Source: Trichobilharzia szidati (lineage: Eukaryota; Platyhelminthes; Trematoda; Strigeidida; Schistosomatidae). From it: a DNA stretch of 64,000 nucleotides. The notes beneath the pieces were generated by a model, which saw nothing but the letters and a program-made list of their open reading frames with translations, was not told the DNA's origin and did no database searches. Within the stretch, counting starts at the first letter, position 1, and every line of letters starts with the position of its first letter. Both the position numbers and the translations under genes were made by a program. This document shows, in pieces, positions 44,345 through 55,615 of the stretch. Where the stretch lies: contig OX235277.1 of assembly GCA_944472155.2 (NCBI GenBank), forward strand, positions 28,158,804 through 28,222,803. Direction: 5' to 3'.

Positions 44345-45900
44345 CAGGCTGTACAATCGTATATTTATATTACATGTGTGACAAATTTTTACAAGTAATT
44401 CCGGTCAGAGGTCAGATTAATAAGGTTCCTTAGTGTAATAAAGAGAAGATAGGTATTAGCACTGGTCTAGAAATATTTCAGGCCAAAGGTCAAATTAAAA
44501 ATTACAATGTGTAATAATCAGGAAGATAGGGTAGAAAAGACAAAATAGGATTATAATTACTTATAAAACTAGTAAGTTTATATCATTACGGGTTAAGGAT
44601 GTCGTATTGACGAAATGGGTAGGAGGTTCGAACATATAAAAATAAAAACAGTAACTAGATCTAATAATGCAGATAGGGATTTAAAAGGCAAATACAACAA
44701 ATAAACGGAAAGGTTGGACGAGAAAGGTAATAGGATAATCATTATTGGTGAGACTGACTTTTCATGAGGGCCACTGTAGGGACAACGGTTGGATGTATTT
44801 CCATTGGACAGATAGAATAGGCTTGAGGTTTTGGATTGCCATTGCCTCAGCTATTCTTAGATGTCTTGATTTTACTCCCTTCGGTAGGTTGGGTCGGATC
44901 TTATATATGGCTTTGAAGGACTTTTCAAATGACGCTGGATGTCCAGAATTCACCAGATGTTCTGTTATCGAACTGTATACTGAGTTCTCCCCATGCTGGA
45001 TAGTGTTCACGCGAGCGTTTTACAAGCGGACGCATGGTACGGCCAATGTACTCAGCTCCATACGAGCAAGTGAATTTGTATATGCATGCTGAAGTGGATC
45101 AATGTGACAGCTTGTCTTCCACGTGTTGGGTGAGTAGATTCTTGCAGGGGAATGTTATTCGTAGGTTGATGGCGAAGTATGTTTAACTGAGAGACTTCGA
45201 AAGCCGTTTGCCGAGAATTTCTGATTCAGTATCACTTTTAAATTCGAGGCTCGAAATGAGCACCTTCTGGGAGGCCACTTGGACATTTTCAGGTGTTTTC
45301 CTCGGTTTTAGATTCTAGTCTGTGAATCTGGGTGAGAATCGATTTTCTGTCAAGGTCCCTTGGAGATTTCGTAATTCGTCATCGATTCACTCTTCAGTGA
45401 AAATCTTCCAGATCCTCAAGAAAAAAAAGTATATTAGGTTTCTCTTTCTGCTTAGAGGCACACACCTTTGAAAGTTTAATAAAAAATGTCCGTTTCATGT
45501 GGGCTTTTTGTAGATGGATCTTTTTAGCGAGTTTTCTGCATTCCTTCGTAGTTGAACGTCGACGAAATAAAAGATTGAGTTAGACTCAACTTCTAAGGTA
45601 AAATCGATGTTTGGGTGGGCGTTACTGAAGATTTGAAGTAGGTATTTTAGATCACAATTCTCATCACAAATAATGAAAGTATCACCGATGTATCTCTTTT
45701 AGAGATGGAGGTTGTCGATAGTTGATGATAAGGAGTTGTTTTCTAGGCTAGCCATAAAGCAGTCGGCCAGGAGGGGTCCTAGGGCAGAACCCATTGCTAC
45801 TCTATCTACTTGCCTGTATATTTCGTTGTTGAAACCACAGTGTACGTTGAAGGTATATCGTAGTAACAGTTCTTTTAGGTTGTCAGTGTTGGGTTATAAT
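44345..45900 (-). mobile_element. Penelope-like element (subfamily b), RT to 3' end
   Basis: The minus strand from 45900: NEIYRQVDRVAMGSALGPLL (RT B block) and RYIGDTFII (catalytic YVDD changed to YIGD), about 45860-45650. GIY-YIG: FTCSYGAEYIGRTMRPLVKR near 45085-45020, then after a frameshift ITEHLVNSGHPASFEKSF ... VQWKYIQPLSLQWPS to 44762. Then a unit-repeat 3' UTR ending at 44345. Dead. Confidence 0.8.
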
Positions 45901-46689
45901 CAGGACAGACCTTGAATGACCGCACCTACTAAGTACTTCACCGGTTAATCACCTTATCAATACTCTACCTAGCGTGTAAGTACTGACTAACGAAATCGAA
46001 AGAAAAAGACTGTACACTGGAGGTGTATTTTGAAGGAAGTTGTATTTTACACAAATGAAATATCAATTTTTATAAATAAAGATATTTTACAACTTATCTG
46101 ATGCCTCGACTAGGTAGTAAGCTCGAAGAGTGCGCTGAATAGTAGCACAACAAGGGAGTGAACTACGTGTGTACAGTCACGTCGGAAATCACAAGATAGT
46201 GTGGCGCCAAAAAGTGGGTGAATGAGTTAAAACAAAAATTCAAAGGTTCAAGGTACACTACAAGGTAATAGATCGGCATACTGGAATCGATGCTATTGAA
46301 TTGAATAAAGTAGGACATAAAGAGAATTCTGTTGAAGCCAATATTCATCCTTAATTTTATTCTTCAGTCAATGTTCTGTTGATGTTATTCTTTTGAGATT
46401 TGTATAACCAGAAATGAAAATTATTGTGATTGGAAAAAGTTTTTGTCTAGTCTTCCTTTTTATAAACGAAATGCTTAGACTGACTGTTCTGTTCTCAGTG
46501 AAATACTGTATTCATGGAGGAAATAAAAGTGAAGTAAACAGGTACTATGAAGATGGTAACCAGTTCTCGGTGCAATTCCCACTGTCTATATCGAAACAGT
46601 TTCAGAATGCATACTAACAGTATTCGCCTACTTACCAAAACCATGTTCCTTGCATCAAATAAGTGCTGGCAGCGCATTATACCATTAAT
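45901..46689. other. AT-rich spacer
   Basis: Small open frames (46163-46348, 46414-46677) show no domain. No repeat recognised. Confidence 0.5.
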
Positions 46690-46876
46690 TCGTCATTTCT
46701 CATTCAGTTTACACTTGAATGCCTTACACATGATGCCACCTGACGGTCTGTCAAGCGTGTGTCCAGCCTTTCTCTATTTTCTTCTGCATATCTGTTGAGT
46801 ATGGGTTGTTGGTTGCTACGGTGCCAGAGCTCCTTGTGTCTTATTCTTTTCGCGGGCCATAGAATATTCAGTATCC
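46690..46876 (-). mobile_element. RTE family A fragment
   Basis: Minus strand IRHKELWHRSNQQPI, then RYAEENRERLDTRLTDRQVA, corresponds to the end of the RTE family A C-terminal block (compare 4600-4700). No tail. Confidence 0.55.
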
Positions 46877-46899
46877 ACAGGTGAAGGCATTTATTCATG

Positions 46900-48205
46900 A
46901 TATCCATCGTCATGATATGAATATTAGCAATGATCGCCTAAATGAGATCCATCCAAATATCAAGTTCACCATGGAATATGAACATAATAATGAGTTCAGT
47001 TTCCTGGACCTAAATGTAAAAAGAACAAACGAAGGCACGATCGAATGTCCATCTATAGAAACGAAATCTGGACCAGGTTATATCTTCACTATAGCAGCTT
47101 TTGTCCCATAAGCTATAAACGTGGATTAGTGAGGACTTTCTGTGACAGAGCCAGGAAGCTATGTTCACCAAAAAAGGTTAAAGAAGAATTAGATTTCGTA
47201 GAGAAATGCCCAAGAGAAAACGCATACCCTAATGGATTTATACAGAAGTATAGCAAAGAAAAAGATAAGAAGGAGAAACACCTAACTGTAGAAAAGAAGA
47301 AAGTGTTTATTTGTCTCCCTCCCATTCAAGGGAGATGCAGTGTCACAAAAGATTGACAAAAGACTGAAAGATGCAATAAAAAGAAGCTTCCCGGCAGCAA
47401 AACTCATAACATTATACAGCAACACTTTTTCTATAATCCACTCAAAACTGGATAAATACCCTGCTGATGTCAACTCCAACTGTGATTATGAATTCACGTG
47501 CACTTGCGGGAACAAGTACATTGGAAGGACGGAAAGAAGGGCTTCGATCCGGTTTTATGAACATATTCCAAGAAACCTGTGCCTAAAAGGAAGCAAATAT
47601 CATCAGAGTGCGATTACCAGACATATTGTTGATAACGGACATCTCGTAGAGATTTCTAAGTCCTACAAAAAATATTAAATAGACAAAATACAGCAAATTT
47701 ACTACGATTTGTCGAAGCGATTTAAACCAGAATTATGCATATAGAAAGAGATTGTGATTAACGGAATTTTAATGTTGATTACATTAATTAGTCATCTCAT
47801 TCAGTGATCTCAACTCACTGAACAAATCTTAATCTCATAAACTGAAACCGCTTTTGGTTTTTGACTGGCTATGTGAACCTATAAGCTAACACTGTTCTGT
47901 TGATTAATTTTTTCTATTTTCTGTCTTACCCCTCCCCATCTTTTCAACTTTGAAAGCGTATAAATTGATGATGAAAACTTAAGCTAAAAATTGCAATGCT
48001 CACATTCTGGATGCGTCAACTTGATAGTATCTCTTCTCTACTACCACTCAAACATTAAAGTATGTTATTATCATCTATATAAGCATTGTAATTTCAGGTA
48101 GGGGTGTGCAACTGATGAGAACCTGTGAAATAGAATGACGATATCATTTTATACTGCGAATTTCGTCTTCCTTTCTTTATTGAAAGTTACTTCAGTTTAT
48201 TTAGA
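46900..48205 (+). mobile_element. Penelope-like element, RT C-terminus to 3' UTR
   Basis: Plus strand: NDRLNEIHPNIKFTMEYEHN and FSFLDLNVKRTNEGT (46930-47040), CPISYKRGLVRTFCDRARK (47110), VEKKKVFICLP (47295), SFPAAKLITLYSNTFS (47385), then GIY-YIG YEFTCTCGNKYIGRTERR ... FYEHIPRNLCLKGSKY (47500-47600). A frameshift comes near 47340. 3' UTR to about 48205, shared with 43990-44290. The catalytic RT block is missing. Confidence 0.82.
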
Positions 48206-48595
48206 TAACTGTCACACAGAATGTATGCTAATTACTCTCAGTAATACATGTGTCACAAGTAGCTTCATTTTGAACATACTACTAAAGATTTTGTCTAGAG
48301 ATTGATGAAGACTTCTTCTCTAACAGATCAGAGAACAAAACAACGACCAAAACAACATAGATTCAACTGAGCTATTGATGTGTTTAGCTGTCCTTAGAAT
48401 TATTAAACGTTAACTAGGTACATTCATTATTTTATAAATTAGTCAGTAACCCGTATCTCACGTTAACAATTGGAAAATCAAGGAGTTCTATAATACGCTT
48501 CTACGCTGTTTTGAATCTTCCGTCAACTGATTTTTATTGGACGGAAATGTTCGGTTTCTGTTGAGATGTCGGTTTCTAGTGAGGATGCTTGAATG
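48206..48595. other. Spacer, nothing recognised
   Basis: AT-rich. No coding or repeat signal. Confidence 0.5.
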
Positions 48596-48608
48596 ATATC
48601 CGGATGTA

Positions 48609-50006
48609 ATTCCATATTAGTTTGTTTATTAGATATATCACACAGTGAAATAGTATTATTTACTGGGTGACACAATTTCGAACAAAGTTTATTGTTCATA
48701 ATCATATCAATTGTGATCACACGACTTTGAAACTTGAGTTTTATAGTTTTCTTTGTCTTCTCCTATTTCTCGTAGGGGTAGCAGAATTTTCCAGATATCG
48801 GGGACAGGTGATGAATCATTTCTATTACATGTATTTATAGTTGATTCGATGAACAAAGCTTCTGGTATCAGTCTCTCCCTATATACCCTGTGACATTAGA
48901 TTTTAAAACTGTCATCTAATCACATTCTATTTTATGGTTGTGTGTAACTGCATGTAGTGCTATAGCTGAACTATTCTCTAGATTTTTTATCTTATTCGGG
49001 TCAACCAATCTAGATTTTGCTAAGTTTTTATGTTCAGCTAGTCTGACTGCCCCTGTTCTACTAGTTTGACCTATGTATTTGACCTGACAATCATTCCGGC
49101 AGGGTATTACACAAACTAAACAGAATCCTTTAACCGAGAAAGCTTGTTTCTAATTGAGTTTGTGGGTTTGAATTCCAGCCACTTTTATTCCTGGCTGTAT
49201 TGTTAAGGTTTTCGAGGAACTTTGTCTGTATAGAAGTACTACTGATGATTTAAATTCCCTATTGTTGGTGATGTCATTATCTAGCGCATGTTTGACATGC
49301 ATGTCATCATTAATATTACTATTATTATTATTATCACTATTACTACTATCATTATTTATTTTATTTTTACATTTCCCTACATACTTTCTGACTAATTTAT
49401 AAAGGTAATTATTAAGCTTCAAAGCTTCTATTATATGCCTCACCTCCTGTCTTAGATTTTCTTTGGTACTACCTAGTTTTTGTCCTCTATTACTTAAACA
49501 TTTCACCAGTTCTATTTTCACTGATATGGGATGGGATGGTCGGAAGTCCAAATATCTGTTTGAATGTGTGAGTTTCCTGTAAACACTAGTGTTTAACATT
49601 CCATCTTCTTTCCTTTTTACGCTACAATCCAACATAGGAAGCTCTCCTTCCTGACTTTCCAATTCACAAGTGAATTGAACTGCCTCTACCTTTGAGTTAA
49701 TGCGTTCGAAAAATCTACCTACATCTTGTGTTCTCAGTACAGGGAATGTGTCATTTACATACCTCCAACATACTTTTGGGGTGGGGTTGAACGTTTCAGT
49801 CGCTATGTTTTCCCACCTATCCATGAATACATCTGCCACAACCGGGGATATTGCTGACCCCATGGAAACTCCCTAAGTTTGTTTGTATATTTTCCCCTGT
49901 AATTTAAATATTGTGGAAGTCAGGCACTGTGTTATATATGTAATAAACAAACTAATATGAAATTACTTACTACCATAGTGCCCAAGTTTTACACATATAT
50001 TAGGTA
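48609..50006 (-). mobile_element. Penelope-like element family 2, with 13-bp target duplication
   Basis: Flanked by atatccggatgta at 48596-48608 and 50007-50019. Minus coding: RT half at 49863-49150 (MGSAISPVVADVFMDRWENI; RYVNDTF in place of RYVDDTF), then a GIY-YIG region at 49140-48880 (VKYIGQTSRTGAVRLAEHKN). Ends near caaactaatatggaat. At its 5' side an inverted copy of the 3' end (caaactaatatgaaatt) lies at 49925-49965. Catalytic D to N, so inactive. Confidence 0.85.
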
Positions 50007-50019
50007 ATATCCGGATGTA

Positions 50020-50699
50020 GTTTGGTTTAAGATGACTAGACAGTGGAAAATTATGTTAATATTCAGACACCTTCAAAGTGTTACTGCTAGAAGCCGACAT
50101 TTCAACAGCAGAATGAGCCCTTCCATGCGATAAACACTCATCAAAGTGAAATAAAAATTGACTTAAACTACCAATAACTGAAATATATTACTTAACATGT
50201 GGTTGTCAAGTCTTATCGACCTGGTAGATGACGCTTTGTCGATTGGGGAAAACAAAAATTTGCAGATTTTAGATTCGAATTGACGACTGTCAGTATACCA
50301 AGTGGAAAGAAGTGTGCAAGAAAGACCTTTAAGAAGTTAATCAATCGTTGTACGTTAAACCACGTAGTTTTCTAAAGCAAATTAGTTCTGATTGTGAATT
50401 TCGACTGAAGAGTTAGATGAAAAATGTATCTGAAAACTGTAATGTATGTACTCAACATATTTGGGACATCATGTTTCCACACATACAAATTAACATAAGT
50501 GGGGTATGAAAAGGTCGAAAATGAATCGATAAAGGTGAAAACATACATTCAGTGGTTAAAATCACAGGCTAAGTGATGAGAGCAAAAGGCGGTAGAAATA
50601 TTGATAAGAAAAAAATATGCCCTGGTCTATGAGACTGAATTGACAAGGCAGGTTCAAATCAATAATGAATAATTTTCAAGTATTGGCTTTTGTAGGGAT
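50020..50699. other. Spacer, nothing recognised
   Basis: No open frame with known motifs. Confidence 0.5.
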
Positions 50700-50935
50700 T
50701 TAGTTTGATTGGTTGGAGGATTTCATCATGAGCTGACATCAGTTAGAGAGCCATTGGAAAACCAGCAGGGAGTAATGGACAGCTGTTTCGTCCTAGTTTT
50801 CGACCCGAGTGGATGTGTAATGCGGAAGAGTCTCGAACTAGGATGAAACAGCTGTTTAGTACTCCCTACCGGTTTTCCAATGGTTTTCTAACTGATATCA
50901 GCTCATGATGAAATCCTCTAACCAAATAAATAATT
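50700..50935. mobile_element. MITE with long inverted termini, copy 2
   Basis: Arms of about 90 bp: gaggatttcatcatgagctg ... ccattggaaaacc, and on the right its reverse complement; both end in the cctagtt/aactaggatgaaacagctg motif around a short loop. Same family as 6979-7355 and 61521-61716. Non-coding. Confidence 0.78.
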
Positions 50936-51576
50936 TCTGTATTCAGGCTGAACTTATTTTATAGCTTGGGCTTCAACCTCTTTAGTTAATCGGTTTAAAG
51001 ACACTATTGAAATCAACTTTATGATGTGGTTTGCGATGGATGACGTTGGAAATCTATTAGACGAGTTTATCTGTCATTAAATTTACTTAGGAGTGTGTTC
51101 TGTAGCCATAACCTGCAGAGATCGACGGGTACCTCCTATGTATATATATGTGGATATGCATACATGTAAACAGATATTCACTATTCAGTGTGACATTGTC
51201 AAAGTTTTTTCTTGTACAGGGAAATATTTGTAAGAACTGGTTATTAAATAGAGAGAAAATGGAATTTATGTTTTCCAACAAACCTTCACAGTATCTGAAA
51301 GATAGTGTCATATCGTCTTGGAATAAATGTTACTCAACACTAAACGCGGGCAATCTGCTTCATGTCATGCAGATCTGAATACTCGACAGCAAGAGGAAAT
51401 AAGTCCGTAATTATCTGTGAGATGGACTGCATCAACTTTGAAAAACAATTTATTGCTCAAAATGGATGTCTCTTTCATGCTCATATCCGAAGACACTAAC
51501 AGGCTGTTAGAAAACATGAAACACATTCCTCCATCTCATTTTCGCTTCAATCTCGGTTTGTGTGTGTATAAAGTTG
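50936..51576. other. Spacer, nothing recognised
   Basis: Small frames 51087-51311 and 51148-51378 overlap each other on opposite strands and have no motif. Confidence 0.5.
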
Positions 51577-52080
51577 TTGGCTAACAAGGGATACTCGTGA
51601 TCTGAAAAATGTGATGTATTTGCGCTATACATTTCGAACAATCTGATCACCCATTTAATTGTCAAGTCGATATATATACGTATGAAAATGCTAAATTAAA
51701 CAAAGTGACAAAAAAGGATTTAAGAATGATTAACACAACGTTTGGTAATCCAATCAAATAAGGATTACCAAAGTAGTGGTTGAGAGTAATAATAAATTGT
51801 TTTTGAATACACAAGGGGGGAGGGGAATTAAGTTTATGAATTGCTGCAGCCTCTGTGTATTTCAGTAAGCGCCCTTGACCGTTTTTATAGATGACCTTAA
51901 AGGCTGAATTGACATCAATCTTATGGTTCATCTCAATTGTTTAGCTATAGACGAAGTTGGTAGTCTGACACTTGCATCTATTGGTTTTTTCATAGTTCAT
52001 TCGTTTTTCTAGCCATTTTGGGATATGCTCTCCCACCCTCACTTGCAAAGCGCGATTACGAGCACACTCTCTGATAACGG
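51577..52080 (-). mobile_element. Penelope-like 3' fragment, left arm
   Basis: GIY-YIG remnant (ALQVRVGEHIPKWLEKRM), then MNHKIDVNSAFKVIYKNG and SPPPLCIQKQF, then 3' UTR to about 51577. The distal 330-350 bp is nearly identical, inverted, to 53179-53530. Confidence 0.8.
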
Positions 52081-53178
52081 ATGAGAAAGAAAAAGAAGAA
52101 GAAATATCAAACATTACTGAAACTCTCAAGCAAAACAACTACCCAAGGGACTGCATCAACAAAATCAACACAGACATTAAGTATGGCCGAAAACGCATTC
52201 CGAAAACATGGACCTGAACAGTCGTCATTCCATATAGAGCAGAGAAGTCAGATGATATCAGAAGAGTACTCAACCAACCCGACATTAGAGTTTTCTTTAT
52301 AACATCAGACACACTACGAAACAACCTTGTGCATATAAAAGACCATATCCCTAAAGATTCTCTATCTAATTGTGTCTATAAAATAAAATGCTTGGAATGT
52401 GATGCGATATACATCGGAAAAACATCTCGAGAAATCAAAATCAGAAGAAATGAACACCGTAGAGCATCTGTTCGACAACCGAGAAATCCAATTGAACTGG
52501 AAAAACTTGAAAAATCATCAGCCATAGGTCTACATGCTATAGAATCAGGTCACAAAATTGATTTCGACAATATTGAAATAATCCAGAAAAACTTCAGAAA
52601 TCATAAAGAACGTCTCACACCATCAGAAGCACTTCATATCAAGTGGAATCCAAATTGTCTGAATAGGAATGACGGACTAAAACAGAATTTAACATGGTTG
52701 CAACACCTCCCTCCCCCATGAAGTGACAAAATCAACACGAATGTGATATGCAAGTTCACTATGTAAAAACACACACTGCCTTTATAATTTTAAACACTGA
52801 TCAAATCCAACAATCTACACTTGATTTTGTTATCTTTACCAATTGACCAACTTGACAACGAAAAATAACCCCAGACTAACGAACGATGACCAAGTTAGTA
52901 AACTTTATTTTGATACCATAACAGATGTACTATTACCTTTGTTATTTGGTTTAGTGATCTTCATTGTTATTTTAACTTTCAATATGTCCTTTTAACTTGA
53001 CCTAAGTCTATTTTCTCAACCCTTAACTCTTTGTTATATATATGCTGAGATTTTGTAAATTCCCGTTTAATAATACTTTGATAAAGCTATTAGCATTAAA
53101 TAGCGAAACGTCAGTAAAAACAATATCGTTTTGATTTTCATTCATTGGGAAATACAAAAACCTTTATTATAATGTATA
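52081..53178 (+). mobile_element. Penelope-like element family 3, GIY-YIG and 3' UTR
   Basis: Plus strand: ITETLKQNNYPRDCINKINT, FFITSDTLRNNLVHIKDHIP, then the GIY-YIG ORF at 52329-52721 with CVYKIKCLECDAIYIGKTSR and IKIRRNEHRRASVRQPRN, ending HLPPP. The 3' UTR to 53178 contains a hammerhead-like motif (53071-53115). RT absent. It lies between the two inverted family 1 arms. Confidence 0.82.
53071..53115 (+). ncRNA. Hammerhead ribozyme-like motif (degenerate), Penelope family 3 UTR
   Basis: Reading in order: stem I strand TACT, core TTGATAA (consensus CTGANGA, so two changes), one extra A, stem II GCTATT with a 7-nt loop and AATAGC, then GAA, palindromic ACGT, C, and stem I strand AGTA. All three helices are at the right spacing. 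The two core changes probably stop cleavage. Hammerheads are known in Penelope-like elements. Confidence 0.4.
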
Positions 53179-53530
53179 GAGATGAACCATAAGACTGATG
53201 TCAACTCAGCCTTTAAGGTCATCTATAAAAACGGTCAAGGGCGCTTATTGAAATACACAGAGGCTGCAGCAATTCATAAACTTAATTCCCCTCCCCCTTT
53301 GTGTATTTAAAAACAATTTATTATTACTCTCAACCCACTTACTTTGGTAATCCTTATTTGATTGGATTACCAAACGTTGTGTTAATCATTCTTAAATCCT
53401 TTTTTGTCACTTTGTTTAATTTAACATTTTCATATATATATATATATATATATCGACTTGACAAGTAAATGTGTGATCAGATTGTTCGAAATGTATAGCG
53501 CAAATACATCACATTTTTTCAGATAATCTC
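53179..53530 (+). mobile_element. Penelope-like 3' fragment, right arm
   Basis: MNHKTDVNSAFKVIYKNG and KLNSPPPLCI, then 3' UTR with a (TA)n run at 53431-53453. It mirrors 51577-51932 at well above 90% identity by eye; the only obvious differences are the TA run length and single bases. Confidence 0.82.
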
Positions 53531-54175
53531 CGTCTTCAAATAACACTATCCCAATTTATAAAAGGGAAAAATTGTTTTAAATGCTCGTGATCACTAATTA
53601 TCTTCCTATTTCGAGAGTCTGCAGTAATTCAAAAATCGATAGCGAAATATAAAACATGTAGAATGGAATAATGCAAAAATTACACTGCCAATGGCAGGCA
53701 AATAGATGATCTGCACTTCTCAATATTTTCGTCATTTCCTTCTATTCCATATGTGTATCAGTGCATAATTATTAGAAAATTGCGAAAATTACACTATGGA
53801 TGTCTGGTTTATCTCTCCTTTCCTTGAATTGTCTTAATCGTCGTCTCCTTGCACTTTTGGGTATTCGATTTCTTCGCCTTTTTATTTTGTGTTTCTCTTT
53901 ATCGGTGTTTTTTTTTGTCTATAAGGCATTATATATAGGTATAATATTTTCTTTCCTACATGGCAGTGTCTGTATCGGTTACTTATAGTTTTTATTTTAG
54001 TTGACTGTTTATGCTGATACACATATAACGACTCGCCTTGATTTACAAAAAGCATGAAAGACACTTTGTCAACAATTCTTTCTAATCTAGGGAAAGATAT
54101 TTACTTAGAATTCAGTAAAATCCATGTATTTTTTTTCTTTTATGCTGATTATAAGTTGGCTTTGAATGTGTGTTT
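53531..54175. other. AT-rich spacer
   Basis: No repeat or gene recognised. Confidence 0.5.
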
Positions 54176-55436
54176 TTAATTTTCACATAGAATCATCCTC
54201 TGCTGTACTCATTGAAGCCGGAGTCCCCCAAGGCGCTGTACTCTCCCCACTTCTCTTTTCTTTCTTTCTACATGACTTACCATCTTCAAATGACATTAAT
54301 TTTGTCAAATATGCTGACGACCTGACAGTATCTTTGCCTGTCAAATGTCAAAGTGACTGCTCTAAACTAAATGGCTTTCTGTCAGAAATCAGCCAATGGT
54401 CCAAGGAAAACGGTCTTACCTTAAACCCCTCCAAATGCCAAACAGTCAATTTCACCTTTAGGCATAAATCCGACCTAAACAAACTGGTTGGCTCTCACGA
54501 GGTGTGCAACATAGATGGCACTGAAATAGAAACCAAGTCGGAAATTAAATACCTAGGTGTCATTCTATCTGCTGATCTTTCCTGGTCGTCTCATATCTTG
54601 ATGATTTCTGAGAAAATATTCCGTCTTACCTTCTACATCAAGAAGTTAAAACATTCTGGTATAACCCAACCCTTACTTCTACAATTCGTTAATTCTCGCA
54701 TTCTGCCTATTATTCTCTATGGTCCCCCCTTAGTTTTTTCCGGGCTACTGAAGAAAGACTATAACATATTACGCAGGATGTTAAATGTTGTCAGCAGGGT
54801 AAGCAACGTGCCACGTAACCAGCTTGTTAATATTCTGGCTGACAGGCACATGGACTCGTGAAAAATGGGCCAAATCCATTTTGTCTAACTCACACCACCC
54901 TCTTCACTCACAACTCTCCCCTTGCATCTCATCAGGCAAAACCAGAAGTCTATATAGAAAACTATATGCTCGCACCAGCAAGTACAAAAACTCAACCATA
55001 CCCTACTTAGCTCGTGTTCTGTGCGATAAAGAAAGCATGAGGCGTGACACCTATAATTCATTAAATAGTCAGTAGTACAACTGAATCTCGTCTTTCTAAC
55101 ACATATCATTTATAGGTACAACAATTTCTTTGTTTCTTTTCCTTTCCTTTCTCTCTCTTCTTTTTCCGTTATGTGCTGCTATGTCTCTTTCTCTCGCTTA
55201 CGCCAGTTAATAAGACAGCTCCCACTTTTCTAACACCTTCAAACACTGTTTCAGCTTTACCTTTGCTACTGACATGCCAATGTATTGTTGTAATAATGAA
55301 CTGTGGTTTCCTCAATCTATGTAGAATTCTATTTATTGATAATGTACTAACTGGATGCAATACTGTAGTAAAAATGCTGAGAATTCCATTCTGTATCACA
55401 AGTACTGTTTTGGAATAAAGCAAATTATTATTATTA
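54176..55436 (+). mobile_element. CR1-clade LINE (family B), RT palm to tail
   Basis: The ORF at 54166-54861 holds AGVPQGAVLSPLLFSFFLHD, VKYADDLTVSLPV (catalytic ADD intact), EIKYLGVILSADLSWSSH and ILPIILYGPPLVFSGLLKKD. A 2-bp loss near 54860 (actcgtgaaaaatgg versus actcatgtgaaaaatgg in the other copies) shifts the frame into 54824-55075 (AKSILSNSHHPLHSQLS). A 3' UTR and (ATT)n tail follow. 5'-truncated inside the RT. Confidence 0.88.
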
Positions 55437-55615
55437 TATTATTAAAAATTGGTGTGTCGAGAAAGTATATATATATATATATATGACTGAAAGGTTTCCA
55501 TTGTTAGGATTGCAGAATTGTTGGAAAAATGAATTAGCATCAGTACTGTGGTACGTGAATCGCGCACTGAGAAATAAATTAGCATAACTGGATTTTTGTA
55601 AGCTGCATAAAACTC
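55437..55615. other. Spacer with a TA microsatellite
   Basis: A TA run at 55466-55484 follows the CR1 tail. Nothing else seen. Confidence 0.5.

Noticed and set aside
48090..48125. CTGATGAGAACCTGTGAAA in a Penelope 3' UTR, resembling a hammerhead
   Set aside because: Only eight bases lie between CTGATGA and GAAA, and they cannot form stem II; no stem I partner.
50750..50890. ggatgaaacagctg / ggacgaaacagctg motif in the MITE arms as a hammerhead core
   Set aside because: No CTGANGA precedes GAAA; the motif pairs with the opposite arm.
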